From Isoptericola sp. BMS4 (lineage in GTDB: Bacteria; Actinomycetota; Actinomycetes; Actinomycetales; Cellulomonadaceae), in NCBI RefSeq assembly GCF_011634835.1, contig NZ_SIRP01000001.1:2459679-2523678 (forward strand): DNA of 64,000 bases, written 5' to 3'. Positions 24,772 through 33,888 of the stretch are shown one piece after another; positions within the stretch are counted from its first letter, which is position 1, and each line of letters begins with the position of its first letter. The notes below the pieces were generated by a model. The model was not told the DNA's origin. It did no database searches and saw nothing but the letters and a program-made list of their open reading frames with translations. The position numbers were made by a program, and so were the translations under genes.

Positions 24772-25727
24772 CGGGCGTCCCCGAGCACGAGGTCGCCGTC
24801 GGCCAGGAGGGCGCGACCGGCTCCGCGGGCCCAGTCGGGCGCGGGCATGGCCTTCTTGCCGACGGGGCGCACGTCGCCGAGGGCGACGGGGCCGGTGGCG
24901 GTGCCGACGAGCACCTCCTTCTTGCCGGCGCGGACCTGTCCGGGGGCGAGGGTGTCGCCGTCGGGCAGGGCGTCGGGGCGGGGGGTGACGGGCCCGAGGC
25001 CGAGGCGCGACCCGTCGGGCAGGGTGGTCCAGGCGCCGGGTGCGGGGGTGACGGCGCGGACGCGGCGGTCGACCGCGAGCGCCGGGTCGTCCCACCGTAC
25101 GCGGGCGTCGTCGGTGGTGATCTTGGGGGCGACGCTGACGCCGTCGGCGGGCTGGGCCTGCGGCTGTAGGGCGCCGGCCTCGAGGGCATCGAGGGTGGCG
25201 ACGAGGAGCTCGGCGCCGCTGGTGGCGAGTCGTGCGAGCAGGTCGCCTGAGGTGTCGCGGGGGCGGACTGTCTCGGTGGCGGTGCCGAGCACGGGCCCGG
25301 TGTCCATGCCCTCGTCGAGGAGGAAGGTGGTGGCGCCGGTGACCTGGTCGCCGGCGAGGAGGGCGTGCTGCACGGGGGCGGCGCCGCGCCAGGCGGGCAG
25401 GACGGAGAAGTGCAGGTTGACCCAGCCGAGCCGGGGCACGGCGAGGACGTCGGGGCGCAGGAGGTGGCCGTAGGCGACGACGGGGGCGGCGTCGACCTCC
25501 AGGTCGCGCAGGGTGCGCAGGAACTCCTCGCCGCGGGGGCGGTCCGTGAGGACGGGGATACCGGCCTCCTCGGCGGCGACGCACACGGGGCTGGGCACGA
25601 GGCGGCGGCCTCGCCCGGCGGGGGCGTCCGCGCGCGTCAGGACGGCGGCGACCTCGTGGGACGAGCGCAGCAGGGCGTGCAGGGACGGGACGGCGGGTTC
25701 AGGGGTTCCGGCGAAGAGCAGACGCAC
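24768..25727 (-). CDS. fmt: Methionyl-tRNA formyltransferase
   Basis: Formylates initiator Met-tRNA with 10-formyl-THF. About 319 residues: N-terminal formyltransferase domain starting [20 protein letters not shown], catalytic/folate segment [32 protein letters not shown], and a C-terminal OB-like tRNA-binding domain (about 205-319). The usual Fmt start is MR(L/V)xFAGTP, so the second of two consecutive GTG codons (25727) is chosen. It is also exactly 6 bases from a TAGGAT -10 box, indicating leaderless translation. rsmB overlaps its stop. Confidence 0.93.
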   Translation of the reverse strand: MRLLFAGTPEPAVPSLHALLRSSHEVAAVLTRADAPAGRGRRLVPSPVCVAAEEAGIPVLTDRPRGEEFLRTLRDLEVDAAPVVAYGHLLRPDVLAVPRLGWVNLHFSVLPAWRGAAPVQHALLAGDQVTGATTFLLDEGMDTGPVLGTATETVRPRDTSGDLLARLATSGAELLVATLDALEAGALQPQAQPADGVSVAPKITTDDARVRWDDPALAVDRRVRAVTPAPGAWTTLPDGSRLGLGPVTPRPDALPDGDTLAPGQVRAGKKEVLVGTATGPVALGDVRPVGKKAMPAPDWARGAGRALLADGDLVLGDAR

Positions 25728-25733
25728 CACACG

Positions 25734-25739
25734 ATCCTA
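25734..25739 (-). promoter_or_regulatory. -10 box of a leaderless fmt promoter
   Basis: Minus-strand TAGGAT, 6 bases (CGTGTG), then GTG 25727, the start predicted from homology. Confidence 0.55.
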
Positions 25740-25856
25740 GTCGGGTGGACGCCGACCCCAGGTGTGCCGACCTTCTCCCCGCCGCCCGTCGAACCGGCGT
25801 TCGATCCCGGAGGCCGGACCGGCCGTCGAAGGCGGCCCTCGCGCGGCGACCATGCC

Positions 25857-26375
25857 CTACCGCGCCGCGCCGGCGGGCCGTCGGACCTCGAAGTGGAAGC
25901 ACCCGTGCTCCAGCGCTCGCACGTGCACGAGCACCACGCCGGGGTCGGCGAACGCGTCGTTGAGCGCCTCGTCGAACCCGGCAGCGGCGTCCGCGGGGAC
26001 CTCAAGGAGGCGCCCACCGGCGATGTGACCTCTGGCGTCGTAGCGACGCAGGGTCCGCAGGGCGCCGGGCCGGTCGAAGGGGTAGGTCACGCCGGGCACG
26101 AACCCTGCGCAGTCGTCGGCGTGGACGAAGACGGGGCCCTGTTCGTCGTACGCGCCCGGCCGCGCACCGGTCTCGGCGGCCCAGCGGCGCAACGGGGCGT
26201 ACGAGACGAGGGCGATCCGGTCGCCGGGTCGGGCGGGGCGCAGGCAGCAGCGCAGCGGGGAGCCGGCGTCGTCACGGGTCGTGGTGTACGGGGCGCAGGG
26301 CTGCCCGGCGTCGTCGACCACGCGCAGCTGGGCGAGGGCGGTCGAGTCGATGGGGAGCGCGGTGTACCTGGTCAT
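25857..26375 (-). CDS. DUF1203-domain protein
   Basis: 172 residues, soluble. The sequence MTRYTALPIDSTALAQLRV, then PLRCCLRPARPGDRIALVSY and GPVFVHADDC, and the end VVLVHVRALEHGCFHFEVRR, match the DUF1203 family, which carries a conserved Cys-rich and His-containing core of unknown function. Cysteines in CCLRPARPG and ADDCAGF and the histidine in GCFHFEV might bind a metal (guess). Single gene, 127 bp before the fmt start on the same strand. Confidence 0.8.
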   Translation of the reverse strand: MTRYTALPIDSTALAQLRVVDDAGQPCAPYTTTRDDAGSPLRCCLRPARPGDRIALVSYAPLRRWAAETGARPGAYDEQGPVFVHADDCAGFVPGVTYPFDRPGALRTLRRYDARGHIAGGRLLEVPADAAAGFDEALNDAFADPGVVLVHVRALEHGCFHFEVRRPAGAAR

Positions 26376-26469
26376 GCACCCATGCTGGTGCGCCGCGGGT
26401 GCCTCTGCTGGCAGGAATCGGACGTCGCGCTCGCCGCGCGGCAGCGGGCGTTACGGGACGCCCTCGCCG

Positions 26470-27132
26470 TCACCGCGGGCCCGGGCCTGCCGGGCGGACG
26501 GGCACGCCCAGGTCGCGCAGAGCGGCCCGGAAGGTATCGGTGTCCGTGAAGTGGACGGCGTGGAACCCGAGGTCGCGGGCGGCGGCGACGTTCGCCGGGC
26601 TGTCGTCGACGAACACGGCGCGCCGCACGTCCACGTCGAACACCCGTTCGAGGTGGCGGAAGATCTCCGGGTCGGGCTTGGCCAGGCCCACCCGGCCGGA
26701 GACGACGACGCCGTCCATACGGGCCGTCGCGGGGGCCGCGGTGGCGGCGTGCTCGAACAGCTCGGCGGACCAGTTGGTCAGACCCAGCAGGCGCAGGCCC
26801 GCCGCCCGCAGCTCGTCCACGAGCGCCGCGGATCCCGGGACCGGCCCGGTGAGCGTGCCGGGGAAGTTCGCGACGTACTCGTCCATCAGTGTGCGCAGGT
26901 GGGGGCGGCCCGCGAGCGCCTCCCGGGCCTGGGCCCAGGTGCGCCCGGCGTCCTGGGCGCGGTTGAAGGCGGGGAAGTCGATCTCGGCCATCCACGCGTC
27001 CACCTCGGCGCGGTCGCGGTCACCGAAGGCGCCGTACGGGTCCCACCGCACGAGGACGTTGCCGAAGTCGTAGACGACGGTGTCGACGGCGCTGCCGGAA
27101 GCCCCGTCGGAGGTCCTGTCGGCGGCGGTCAT
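26470..27132 (-). CDS. HAD-superfamily phosphatase (YihX-like)
   Basis: 220 residues. HAD motifs: motif I VVYDFGNVLVRWDP (nucleophile Asp; the usual second Asp is replaced by Gly-Asn, as in the YihX-like group), motif II LGLTNWS, motif III lysine in GLAKPDPEIF and motif IV FVDDSPANVAAARDLG. Members dephosphorylate sugar phosphates or similar small molecules. The substrate is unknown. The ATG at 27132 starts one base after the priA stop, so the gene is coupled to priA. Confidence 0.88.
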   Translation of the reverse strand: MTAADRTSDGASGSAVDTVVYDFGNVLVRWDPYGAFGDRDRAEVDAWMAEIDFPAFNRAQDAGRTWAQAREALAGRPHLRTLMDEYVANFPGTLTGPVPGSAALVDELRAAGLRLLGLTNWSAELFEHAATAAPATARMDGVVVSGRVGLAKPDPEIFRHLERVFDVDVRRAVFVDDSPANVAAARDLGFHAVHFTDTDTFRAALRDLGVPVRPAGPGPR

Positions 27133-27133
27133 G

Positions 27134-29515
27134 TCAGAGCATCTCCTTGGGGTCGACGTGCACGCGCACGGTGCCACCCTCGCGGCGGGCGGAGCGGACG
27201 GCGAGGGAGGCGCGCAGCTGCGCGGACAGCTCGTGCCCGCGCGCGAGCGGAACCCGCAGCACGACGCGGACGCGTGGTTCGAGGGTCCCGGCCGCGCCCC
27301 CGGGGCCGTCGTCCCCGGGCAGCTCCACGGGGCCGAGGACGGCCTCCCCCGTGGCGAGCTCCACCCGGCCGACGACCGCCTCGACGGGGCCGCGGTCCCC
27401 GGTGACGGCGGCGACGCGCACGGCCGGCGGCAGCGCGAGCTCGCGGCGCTCGGCCAGCTCGCGGTCCGCGAGGCCGGGGGCGTCGAAGCGGACGAGGGCC
27501 CCGGTCGGTGCGGGGGCGGCGTCGCCGACGAGCAGCACCTGCCCGCCGTCGGGGGCGGGACGGGTGAGAGCGGCGGCGGCGAGCCACCGGTGCAGCGCCT
27601 CGGTGGAGGCGGCCAGGCCCGTGGAGGCGGTGGAGACGGCGGCGTCGAGCAGCAGGGTGACAGCGTACCCGCCGTCGGCGACGGGTTCGGCACCGGGGGT
27701 CGCGACGACGAGCGCGGGGCCGGCGCCGACACGGTCCAGGACGCCGCCGGGCGCGGTCGAGGCCGACACCCGCACGGGGGTGCCGGGGAAGGCGCGGCCG
27801 AGCTCCTCGGCCGTGCGGTCGGAGCCGACGCGCACGGCGCGCAGGCGGGTGTCGCCGCACTCGTCGCACCGCCAGCCGCCGGCGAGGCGCCCGCACCAGG
27901 AGCACTGGGGGGCGGAGGCCCGCCCGCGCAGCCCGAGGGGGCCGTGGCAGGCGGTGCAGCGGGCGGCGGTGCGGCAGCGGCCGCAGGCGACGACGGGCAG
28001 GTAGCCGGTGCGCGGGACCTGCACGAGCACGGGACCGCGGGCGAGGGCGTCGCGCGCGGCCCGCCAGGCCGCGGACGGCAGGCGGGCGGCGGCGCCGGGT
28101 CCTTCGGCGGCGAGCTCCACGGAGGTCAGGGCGCGCACGCGGGGGGCGCGGGCGCGCAGCACGTCGCGCGGGGCGGCGATCTCCCGCGCCCACCCGGCAG
28201 CCAGCAGTGCCTGCGCCTGCACGGTGCGCCCCGGCGAGGCGAGCAGGTAGGCGGCGCGCTCCAGGTCGCTGCGCAGCGCGAGGACCTCCCGCGCCTGCGG
28301 GTAGGGGGCGTGCGGCTCGGCGAGGGTGTCCTCGCCGTCGCCCCACAGCACGACGAGGCCGAGGTCGGGCACGGGCGCGAACATGGCGGCGCGGGTGCCG
28401 ACGACGACGTCGGCCAGGCCGTGCCGGGCCCGCAGGAAGGCCCGGTACCGCGGCGCGGGGCCGTCGTCGGCGAGGAGGCGTGCCACCTGGTCGTCGTCGA
28501 GGCCGGCGCCGCGCAGGGCGTCGCACACCCGTTCGGCGTCGCGGGCGTCGGGCACGACGACGAGGGCCCGCCGCCCGCCCGCGAGCGTGGCCCGCACGGC
28601 GTGCGCGACCGCGACCGTCCAGTGGGGACGCGTCGCCATCGGCTCCCCGGCGCCGGGCCGGGTACCGGGATCCGCGCGAGGGCCGGCGCCCGGATCGTCG
28701 CCCGGACGACCGCCGTGACGGCCGTCCTGCGCCCCCTGGGGCGCCTCCAGGCCGGGCAGGGGGGTCCAGACCGCCCGAGGCGCCTCCCCGGCCGTCAGAT
28801 GCCGGCAGAAGGCCTCTCCGCCCCGGTACGGCGCCCAGGGCGCGGCGCCGTCGTCTCCCCCGCCGGGCGGGACCACCGGCGGGGGTGCGGGCGCGGCACC
28901 GCTGGCATCCCGGCCCTCGTCCGCCACGTCGCTCCCCTCGCCGGAGCCGGCGGAACCCTCCGTGCCGAAACCGGCAGGGCCCGCGGTGTCGCCGGTGTCG
29001 CCGGTGTCGTCACGGCGGTCGGCGAGGGCGGCCAGCACCTCCTTCTCCACGCGGGCGTGCCGGGGCGGGACGGCGAGGCGCAGGACGTCGGCGAGGGTGC
29101 CCGCGTACCGGTCGGCGACGGCGCGCGCCAGGCGCAGCACCGGTTCGGAGAGCACCGGGTCCCCGGACACGACGCGGCGCAGCGGCACCAGGCGGCCCGT
29201 GTGCGCGGACGACTCGGCCCGCGCCACCACGTACCCGCCGACCTCCTGCGGCCCGAACCGGGCCCGCACCCGCACCCCGGGCACGGCGTCGGCGGCGACG
29301 TCGGCGGGCACGAGGTAGTCGTACTCGCGGTCCAGGTGCGCGGGCTGCAGGTCGAGCACCACCCGGGCCACGGGCAGCTCGTCGGCGATCTCCTTCGCCC
29401 CCAGCGCGGCCTTGCGCCGCCCCCGCCCCTTGCCCGCTCTGCCCCCGCTCGACGGCGCCGGGACGTCGTCGAGCCCGAGCAGCGCGGGCTGCTCGGGCTC
29501 GGGAAGGTCGCTCAC
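27134..29515 (-). CDS. priA: Primosomal protein N' (PriA), helicase-inactive actinobacterial form
   Basis: 793 residues. An N-terminal DNA-binding domain (about 45-160, VVLDLQPAHLDREYDYLVPA) and a degenerate helicase core follow. The zinc-binding region (VACGRCRTAARCTACHGPLG, CSWCGRL, CDECGD) is intact with eight cysteines. The Walker A lysine motif is not present, and the usual DEEH box is replaced by WGDGED, so ATPase/helicase activity is unlikely; this is typical of actinobacterial PriA. It probably acts as a structural replication-restart factor. A Gly/Pro/Asp-rich insertion (about 185-290) precedes the degenerate core. The GTG start and the one-base gap to the HAD gene define an operon. 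Confidence 0.9.
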   Translation of the reverse strand: MSDLPEPEQPALLGLDDVPAPSSGGRAGKGRGRRKAALGAKEIADELPVARVVLDLQPAHLDREYDYLVPADVAADAVPGVRVRARFGPQEVGGYVVARAESSAHTGRLVPLRRVVSGDPVLSEPVLRLARAVADRYAGTLADVLRLAVPPRHARVEKEVLAALADRRDDTGDTGDTAGPAGFGTEGSAGSGEGSDVADEGRDASGAAPAPPPVVPPGGGDDGAAPWAPYRGGEAFCRHLTAGEAPRAVWTPLPGLEAPQGAQDGRHGGRPGDDPGAGPRADPGTRPGAGEPMATRPHWTVAVAHAVRATLAGGRRALVVVPDARDAERVCDALRGAGLDDDQVARLLADDGPAPRYRAFLRARHGLADVVVGTRAAMFAPVPDLGLVVLWGDGEDTLAEPHAPYPQAREVLALRSDLERAAYLLASPGRTVQAQALLAAGWAREIAAPRDVLRARAPRVRALTSVELAAEGPGAAARLPSAAWRAARDALARGPVLVQVPRTGYLPVVACGRCRTAARCTACHGPLGLRGRASAPQCSWCGRLAGGWRCDECGDTRLRAVRVGSDRTAEELGRAFPGTPVRVSASTAPGGVLDRVGAGPALVVATPGAEPVADGGYAVTLLLDAAVSTASTGLAASTEALHRWLAAAALTRPAPDGGQVLLVGDAAPAPTGALVRFDAPGLADRELAERRELALPPAVRVAAVTGDRGPVEAVVGRVELATGEAVLGPVELPGDDGPGGAAGTLEPRVRVVLRVPLARGHELSAQLRASLAVRSARREGGTVRVHVDPKEML

Positions 29516-29565
29516 CGGCCTATCTCAGCATGTCCCCCGGACAGTCGTCACACCCGGGACCGGAT

Positions 29566-29621
29566 CGACGTAGCGGTGACTGTCATGACCCCGCGGGGTG
29601 GTGACAGTCAGCGCTACGTCG
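29566..29621. repeat. 56-bp composite palindrome between metK and priA
   Basis: Outer arms 29566-29585 and 29602-29621 pair over 20 bases with one mismatch (CGACGTAGCG, then TGACTGTCA). Inside is a second perfect palindrome, ACCCCGCGGGGT (29588-29599). It is not inside a gene. It could be an I-shaped terminator, a REP-like element or a MITE remnant. Confidence 0.7.
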
Positions 29622-29658
29622 ACGCCGAGAATCGCTCCGACCGTGAGCCGATGCACGA

Positions 29659-29688
29659 GCCGAGGGTGACGACGTCGTGCCCCTCGGC
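29659..29688 (-). terminator. Hairpin terminator of metK
   Basis: GCCGAGGG (29659-29666) pairs with CCCTCGGC (29681-29688), and the loop itself contains the palindrome ACGACGTCGT. It lies 33 bp after the metK stop on the minus strand. No U-tract. Confidence 0.55.
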
Positions 29689-29720
29689 GGTACCAACCCG
29701 AGAGACGCGACCCCAAGAGC

Positions 29721-30926
29721 TCAGACGGCAGAACGCAGAGCGTCGACCCGGTCCGTCCGCTCCCAGGTGAACTCCGGCAGCTCGCGCCCGAAGTGCCCGT
29801 ACGCGGCGGTCTTGGCGTACACGGGACGCAGCAGGTCCAGTTCGCGGATGATCGCGGCGGGACGCAGGTCGAACACGTCCCGGATGGCGGTCTCGATGCG
29901 GGCGGGGTCGACCTGCGCGGTGCCGAACGTCTCCACGTACAGGCCGACGGGGTGGGCCTTGCCGATGGCGTAGGCGACCTGCACCTCGCAGCGCCGCGCC
30001 AGCCCGGCGGCGACGACGTTCTTCGCCACCCAGCGGGTCGCGTACGCGGCGGAGCGGTCCACCTTGGAGGGGTCCTTGCCGGAGAACGCGCCGCCGCCGT
30101 GGCGGGCCATGCCCCCGTAGGTGTCGACGATGATCTTGCGCCCGGTGAGCCCCGCGTCGCCCTGGGGGCCGCCGACGACGAACTTGCCTGTGGGGTTGAC
30201 GATGAGCCGGGCGCCGGCGGTGTCGAGGCCGACCTGCTCGCCCACCTGCGCCAGCACGGGGCCGATGACCTGCTCGGCCATCTCGCGGCCGAGCTTCTCC
30301 TGCGTGACGTCGGCGTCGTGCTGGGTGGACAGGACGACGGTGTCGACGCGCACGGGGCGGTCGCCGTCGTAGCCGATGGTGACCTGCGTCTTGCCGTCGG
30401 GGCGCAGCCCGGTGACCTCGCCGGTGCGGCGCACGGACGCGAGGCGCTCGGCGAGCCGGTGCGCCGTCCAGATCGGCAAGGGCATGAGGGTGGGGGTCTC
30501 GTCGCTGGCGTAACCGAACATTAGGCCCTGGTCGCCGGCGCCCTGCGCGTCGAGGGGGTCCATGTCGCCGGCGTCGTCGCGCAGCTCGAGGGCCTTGTCG
30601 ACGCCCTGGGCGATGTCGGGCGACTGCTGCCCGATGGAGACGGACACGCCGCACGAGTCGCCGTCGAAGCCGATGGCGGAGGACGTGTAGCCGATGCGGC
30701 GCACGACGTCGCGCACCAGCTGCGGGATCTCGACGTAGGCCTCGGTGGTGACCTCGCCGGCGACGTGCACGAGGCCGGTGGTCACGAGGGTCTCGACCGC
30801 CACCCGCGACCGCGGGTCCTGGGCCAGCAGCGCGTCCAGGATCGTGTCGGAGATCTGGTCGCACACCTTGTCGGGGTGGCCCTCCGTCACGGACTCGGAC
30901 GTGAACAGGCGCAGTGCATCGGTCAT
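29721..30926 (-). CDS. metK: S-adenosylmethionine synthase
   Basis: Makes SAM from methionine and ATP. 401 residues with all signatures: [20 protein letters not shown] at the start, the ATP hexapeptide-type segment [15 protein letters not shown], and the phosphate loop [23 protein letters not shown] 30926 lies 7 bases after a TAGGCT -10 box; an earlier in-frame start at 30974 would place the promoter inside the gene. Upstream neighbour coaBC and downstream priA keep the order seen in M. tuberculosis. Confidence 0.96.
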   Translation of the reverse strand: MTDALRLFTSESVTEGHPDKVCDQISDTILDALLAQDPRSRVAVETLVTTGLVHVAGEVTTEAYVEIPQLVRDVVRRIGYTSSAIGFDGDSCGVSVSIGQQSPDIAQGVDKALELRDDAGDMDPLDAQGAGDQGLMFGYASDETPTLMPLPIWTAHRLAERLASVRRTGEVTGLRPDGKTQVTIGYDGDRPVRVDTVVLSTQHDADVTQEKLGREMAEQVIGPVLAQVGEQVGLDTAGARLIVNPTGKFVVGGPQGDAGLTGRKIIVDTYGGMARHGGGAFSGKDPSKVDRSAAYATRWVAKNVVAAGLARRCEVQVAYAIGKAHPVGLYVETFGTAQVDPARIETAIRDVFDLRPAAIIRELDLLRPVYAKTAAYGHFGRELPEFTWERTDRVDALRSAV

Positions 30927-30933
30927 GCACGAC

Positions 30934-30939
30934 AGCCTA
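30934..30939 (-). promoter_or_regulatory. -10 box of a leaderless metK promoter
   Basis: Minus-strand TAGGCT, 7 bases, ATG. Such an mRNA has no leader, so there is no room for a SAM riboswitch. Confidence 0.55.
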
Positions 30940-30986
30940 CGGGCCCGCTCCGCCCCCGACGGCCCCTCGGCCACCAGACGTGGCCC

Positions 30987-31010
30987 ACATCATGAGATGA
31001 TCTCACATGT
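30987..31010. promoter_or_regulatory. Palindrome upstream of metK, possible operator
   Basis: TGAGATGATCTCA (30993-31005) is a perfect odd palindrome, extended by ACAT and ATGT flanks (30987-30990 and 31007-31010). It sits 48-84 bp upstream of the metK -10 box and covers the last codon and stop of coaBC. No known regulator is recognised. Confidence 0.4.
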
Positions 31011-32247
31011 CGGACATGAGGGTGGTCACGGCGGTCCACACGGCGTCCGCGACCTCGCGCTTCGTGCCGGCCGCCTCGGCGACCGTCTCGCCCCGCGCGT
31101 CCAGGACCGTGACCTCGTTGGTGTCTACGGCGAACCCACGGCCGTGCCCGACGGCGTTCACGGCGAGCAGGTCAGCGCCCTTGCGCCGGGCCTTCGCCCG
31201 CCCGTGCTCGAGCACGCTGCCGTCCGCGTCGCCCGTCTCGGCCGCGAAGCCCACGACGACCTGCCCCGGGCGGAGCCGGTCCCGGGCGAGCTCGGCCAGG
31301 ACGTCCGGGTTCTCCACCAGCTCGATGGGCGCCGGACCGGACCCCGGGGTCTTCTTGATCTTGGCCCCCGCCGCCGTCACGGGCCGGAAGTCGGACACGG
31401 CCGCGGCCATGACCACGGCGTCCGCGTCGACGGCCGCCGCGCGCACCGCCTCACGCAGCTGCGCGGTGGTCTCCACGCCGACCACCTCGACGCCCGCGGC
31501 CTGGCAGCCCGCGACGGCGTCCGTGTCGAGGTTCGCGGCCACGAGCCGCACCCGCGCACCACGGGCCCGCGCCGCCTCCGCCAGGGCCACGCCCTGGCGG
31601 CCGCTGGACCGGTTGCCGAGGAACCGCACCGGGTCGAGCGGCTCGCGGGTACCGCCGGCGGACACGACCACCGACCGACCGGCCAGGTCGCCCCGGTCCG
31701 CCCGCTCCTCGCGCCCGGCATCGCCCGCGGCGACCGCCAGCGCGGCCCGCGCGATGTCCTCGGGGTCGGGAAGCCGCCCCGGACCGGTGTCCGCGCCGGT
31801 GAGGCGCCCGGCGTCGGGGTCGAGCACCACCACGCCCCGGGCGCGCAGGGTCGCCACGTTCGCCCGCGTCGCGGGGTGCTCCCACATCTCGGTGTGCATG
31901 GCCGGCGCCATCACCACGGGACAGCGCGCCGTGAGCAGCGCCGAGGTGAGCAGGTCGTCCGCCCGCCCGGCCGCGGCCCGCGCCATCAGGTCCGCGGTGG
32001 CGGGCGCCACCACGACGAGGTCCGCGCCCTGTCCCAGCGCCACGTGCGGCACCTGGGGCACGTCCTCGAAGACCTCCGAGGTGACCGGCTCGCCGGACAG
32101 CGCCTCGAACGTCGGCGCCCCGACGAACCGCAGCGCCGAGGCGGTCGGCAGCACACGCACGGCGTGCCCCTGCTCACGCAGCAGCCGCAGCAGCAGCACC
32201 GCCTTGTACGCGGCGATGCCCCCGCTGACGCCGAGAAGGATCCTCAT
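31003..32247 (-). CDS. coaBC: Bifunctional phosphopantothenoylcysteine decarboxylase / synthetase
   Basis: Two steps of coenzyme A synthesis: CoaB joins phosphopantothenate and cysteine, CoaC decarboxylates the product with FMN. 414 residues. The N-terminal flavoprotein half (about 1-180) starts MRILLGVSGGIAAYKAVLLL and holds VAPATADLMARAAAG and the PAMHTEMW substrate segment. The C-terminal CoaB half has VVVSAGGTREPLDPVRFLGN and GSGPAPIELVENPDVL. Length is normal. Lies 16 bp after rpoZ, so likely co-transcribed. Confidence 0.95.
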   Translation of the reverse strand: MRILLGVSGGIAAYKAVLLLRLLREQGHAVRVLPTASALRFVGAPTFEALSGEPVTSEVFEDVPQVPHVALGQGADLVVVAPATADLMARAAAGRADDLLTSALLTARCPVVMAPAMHTEMWEHPATRANVATLRARGVVVLDPDAGRLTGADTGPGRLPDPEDIARAALAVAAGDAGREERADRGDLAGRSVVVSAGGTREPLDPVRFLGNRSSGRQGVALAEAARARGARVRLVAANLDTDAVAGCQAAGVEVVGVETTAQLREAVRAAAVDADAVVMAAAVSDFRPVTAAGAKIKKTPGSGPAPIELVENPDVLAELARDRLRPGQVVVGFAAETGDADGSVLEHGRAKARRKGADLLAVNAVGHGRGFAVDTNEVTVLDARGETVAEAAGTKREVADAVWTAVTTLMSDM

Positions 32248-32263
32248 CCGGCGTCGCGCCGGG

Positions 32264-32623
32264 TCAGAGGGTCGGCTCGTCGCCGAACGTCACGGCGCCG
32301 TCGACCACGTCGGTGCCGGCGTCGCCGAAGTCGATGACCGGCTCCGCGGGGGCGGCGGGCTTCTCCTCGGCCGGCTTGGACTCGAGCAGGCCCTGGTTGA
32401 TCTCGCGCATCGCGATCGAGAGCGGCTTCTCCTGGTTGCGCGTCTCGACCAGCGGGCCGACGTTCTCCAGCAGGCCCTCGTTCAGCTGCGAGTAGTAGGC
32501 GTTGATCTGCCGCGCACGCTGGGCCGCGTAGAGCACCAGGCCGTACTTGGAGTCGGTGCGCTCGAGCAGCTCGTCGATGGGCGGGTCGGTGATGCCGATG
32601 GGCTGGGCCACGGTTCCGGCCAT
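32264..32623 (-). CDS. rpoZ: RNA polymerase omega subunit
   Basis: 119 residues. The conserved core [20 protein letters not shown] and [20 protein letters not shown] is the omega fold that helps assemble the beta-prime subunit of RNA polymerase. A long acidic C-terminal tail (about 85-119, [19 protein letters not shown]) is typical of actinobacteria. GGAGAG precedes the ATG. Sits between gmk and coaBC in the conserved mihF-gmk-rpoZ-coaBC-metK order. Confidence 0.95.
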   Translation of the reverse strand: MAGTVAQPIGITDPPIDELLERTDSKYGLVLYAAQRARQINAYYSQLNEGLLENVGPLVETRNQEKPLSIAMREINQGLLESKPAEEKPAAPAEPVIDFGDAGTDVVDGAVTFGDEPTL

Positions 32624-32691
32624 GGGTCACTCTCCACAAGAAAGGTGTCGGGGTTCAACGGGTCATTCTACGCGCACACGAGCGGGCGGCG

Positions 32692-33330
32692 TCAGCCCGC
32701 CACCTGCGGTGTCGCGGACGTCACGCCCATGACGCGGGCGAGCTCGTCGGTGGCGCGGGTGACGTCGTCGTTGACGATCGTCACGTCGAACTCGGGTTCC
32801 GCCGCCATCTCCACCTCGGCGGTGGCCAGACGGCGCGCACGCTCCTCCGCGTCCTCCGTGCCGCGCCCCACGAGGCGCCGGACGAGCTCGTCGAAGCTCG
32901 GCGGCGCCAGGAAGACGAACTGGGCGTCGAGGCCCATCGTGCGCACGGCCTCGCGCACCTGGCGTGCACCCTGCAGGTCGATCTCCAGCAGCGTCGGCAC
33001 GCCCCGGGCCAGGTGCTCGGCGACGGGCCCGCGTGGCGTGCCGTAGCGGTTGCGGCCGTGCACCACCGCCGACTCGAGCATCTCGCCCGCGGTGACCATC
33101 CGGTCGAACTCCTCGGGCGTGACGAACAGGTAGTGCACCCCGTGCACCTCGCCCGGCCGCGGGGCGCGGGTCGTCGCGGAGACGGACAGCCAGACCTGCG
33201 GGTAGCGGGCGCGGATGTCCGCCGAGACCGTGCCCTTGCCCACGGCGGTGGGGCCGGCGAGCACCGTCAGGCGCGTCGGGGTGTGGTGCGGTGCCGGGCG
33301 CCCGGCGGGTGGAGCGGAAATGTCAGCCAA
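32692..33330 (-). CDS. gmk: Guanylate kinase
   Basis: Phosphorylates GMP to GDP with ATP. 212 residues: P-loop [17 protein letters not shown] (a slight variant of the usual GPSGVGKGT), GMP-binding [36 protein letters not shown] and the lid region with Arg residues [14 protein letters not shown]. The last residues [12 protein letters not shown] are normal. Overlaps the mihF 3' end by 8 bp; mihF, gmk and rpoZ probably share an mRNA. Confidence 0.95.
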   Translation of the reverse strand: MADISAPPAGRPAPHHTPTRLTVLAGPTAVGKGTVSADIRARYPQVWLSVSATTRAPRPGEVHGVHYLFVTPEEFDRMVTAGEMLESAVVHGRNRYGTPRGPVAEHLARGVPTLLEIDLQGARQVREAVRTMGLDAQFVFLAPPSFDELVRRLVGRGTEDAEERARRLATAEVEMAAEPEFDVTIVNDDVTRATDELARVMGVTSATPQVAG

Positions 33331-33634
33331 ACCTCTCGATGAGCGCTTCCTGCTGGTGCGGCCCGAGGCCGCGGACGCGACGTGTCTCGGCGATCCCGAT
33401 CTCTTCCATGATCGCCCGGGCCTTCACCTTACCGACACCCGGCAAGGACTCCAGCAACGAGACCACCTTGAGCTTGCCGACGACGTCGTCCGACTGCCCC
33501 TGGGCGATCACGTCCTTCAGCGAGCCCTGGGAGTACTTCAACCGGTTCTTGATCTCCGCGCGAACGCGTCGTGCCTCGGCCGCCTTCTCGAGGGCCGCCG
33601 CACGCTGTTCCGGAGTCAGTGGGGGAAGGGCCAC
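33323..33634 (-). CDS. mihF: Integration host factor, actinobacterial type
   Basis: 103 residues beginning [20 protein letters not shown], with the helix-two-turn-helix DNA-binding region [20 protein letters not shown] and [14 protein letters not shown]. The protein is an essential nucleoid-associated factor in mycobacteria and streptomycetes that binds and bends DNA. GTG 33634 is chosen since AGGTGA lies upstream and the family begins [10 protein letters not shown]; a GTG three codons earlier overlaps the ribosome site. First gene of mihF-gmk-rpoZ. Confidence 0.95.
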   Translation of the reverse strand: MALPPLTPEQRAAALEKAAEARRVRAEIKNRLKYSQGSLKDVIAQGQSDDVVGKLKVVSLLESLPGVGKVKARAIMEEIGIAETRRVRGLGPHQQEALIERFG

Positions 33635-33696
33635 GCAAGTCACCTACTCGTGTCGAGCTCATGTCGAGCCGCTGGTCTGTGTGAACTTCACTTAAG

Positions 33697-33725
33697 AAAG
33701 TAGCCACGACCTGCACGGTCGGCAA
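33697..33725 (-). promoter_or_regulatory. mihF promoter
   Basis: Minus strand TTGCCG (33720-33725), 17-base spacer, TACTTT (33697-33702). It would give a leader of about 55 bases before GTG 33634. Confidence 0.6.
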
Positions 33726-33737
33726 TCGGTGACGCGC

Positions 33738-33760
33738 CCCGGAATAGCAACGATTCCGGG
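33738..33760 (-). terminator. Hairpin after pyrF, probable pyr operon terminator
   Basis: CCCGGAAT-(7)-ATTCCGGG, an 8-bp perfect stem 129 bp downstream of the pyrF stop and just upstream of the mihF promoter. No U-tract on either side. Confidence 0.5.
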
Positions 33761-33888
33761 CACGAATCACCCCATTCGACGCGAATCCGGGCGAGCCGAC
33801 CCCGCCGGGTGCGCCTCCCGGACGCCGGCCGGGCCCCCGCGCACCTCGCGGGCGGCCCGGGCCTCCCCCGGCACTCCACCGGCCCCGG

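Noticed and set aside
30927-31002. SAM riboswitch upstream of metK
   Set aside because: The promoter is 8 bases from the ATG, leaving no leader, and no riboswitch-like helices are visible in the 76-bp gap.
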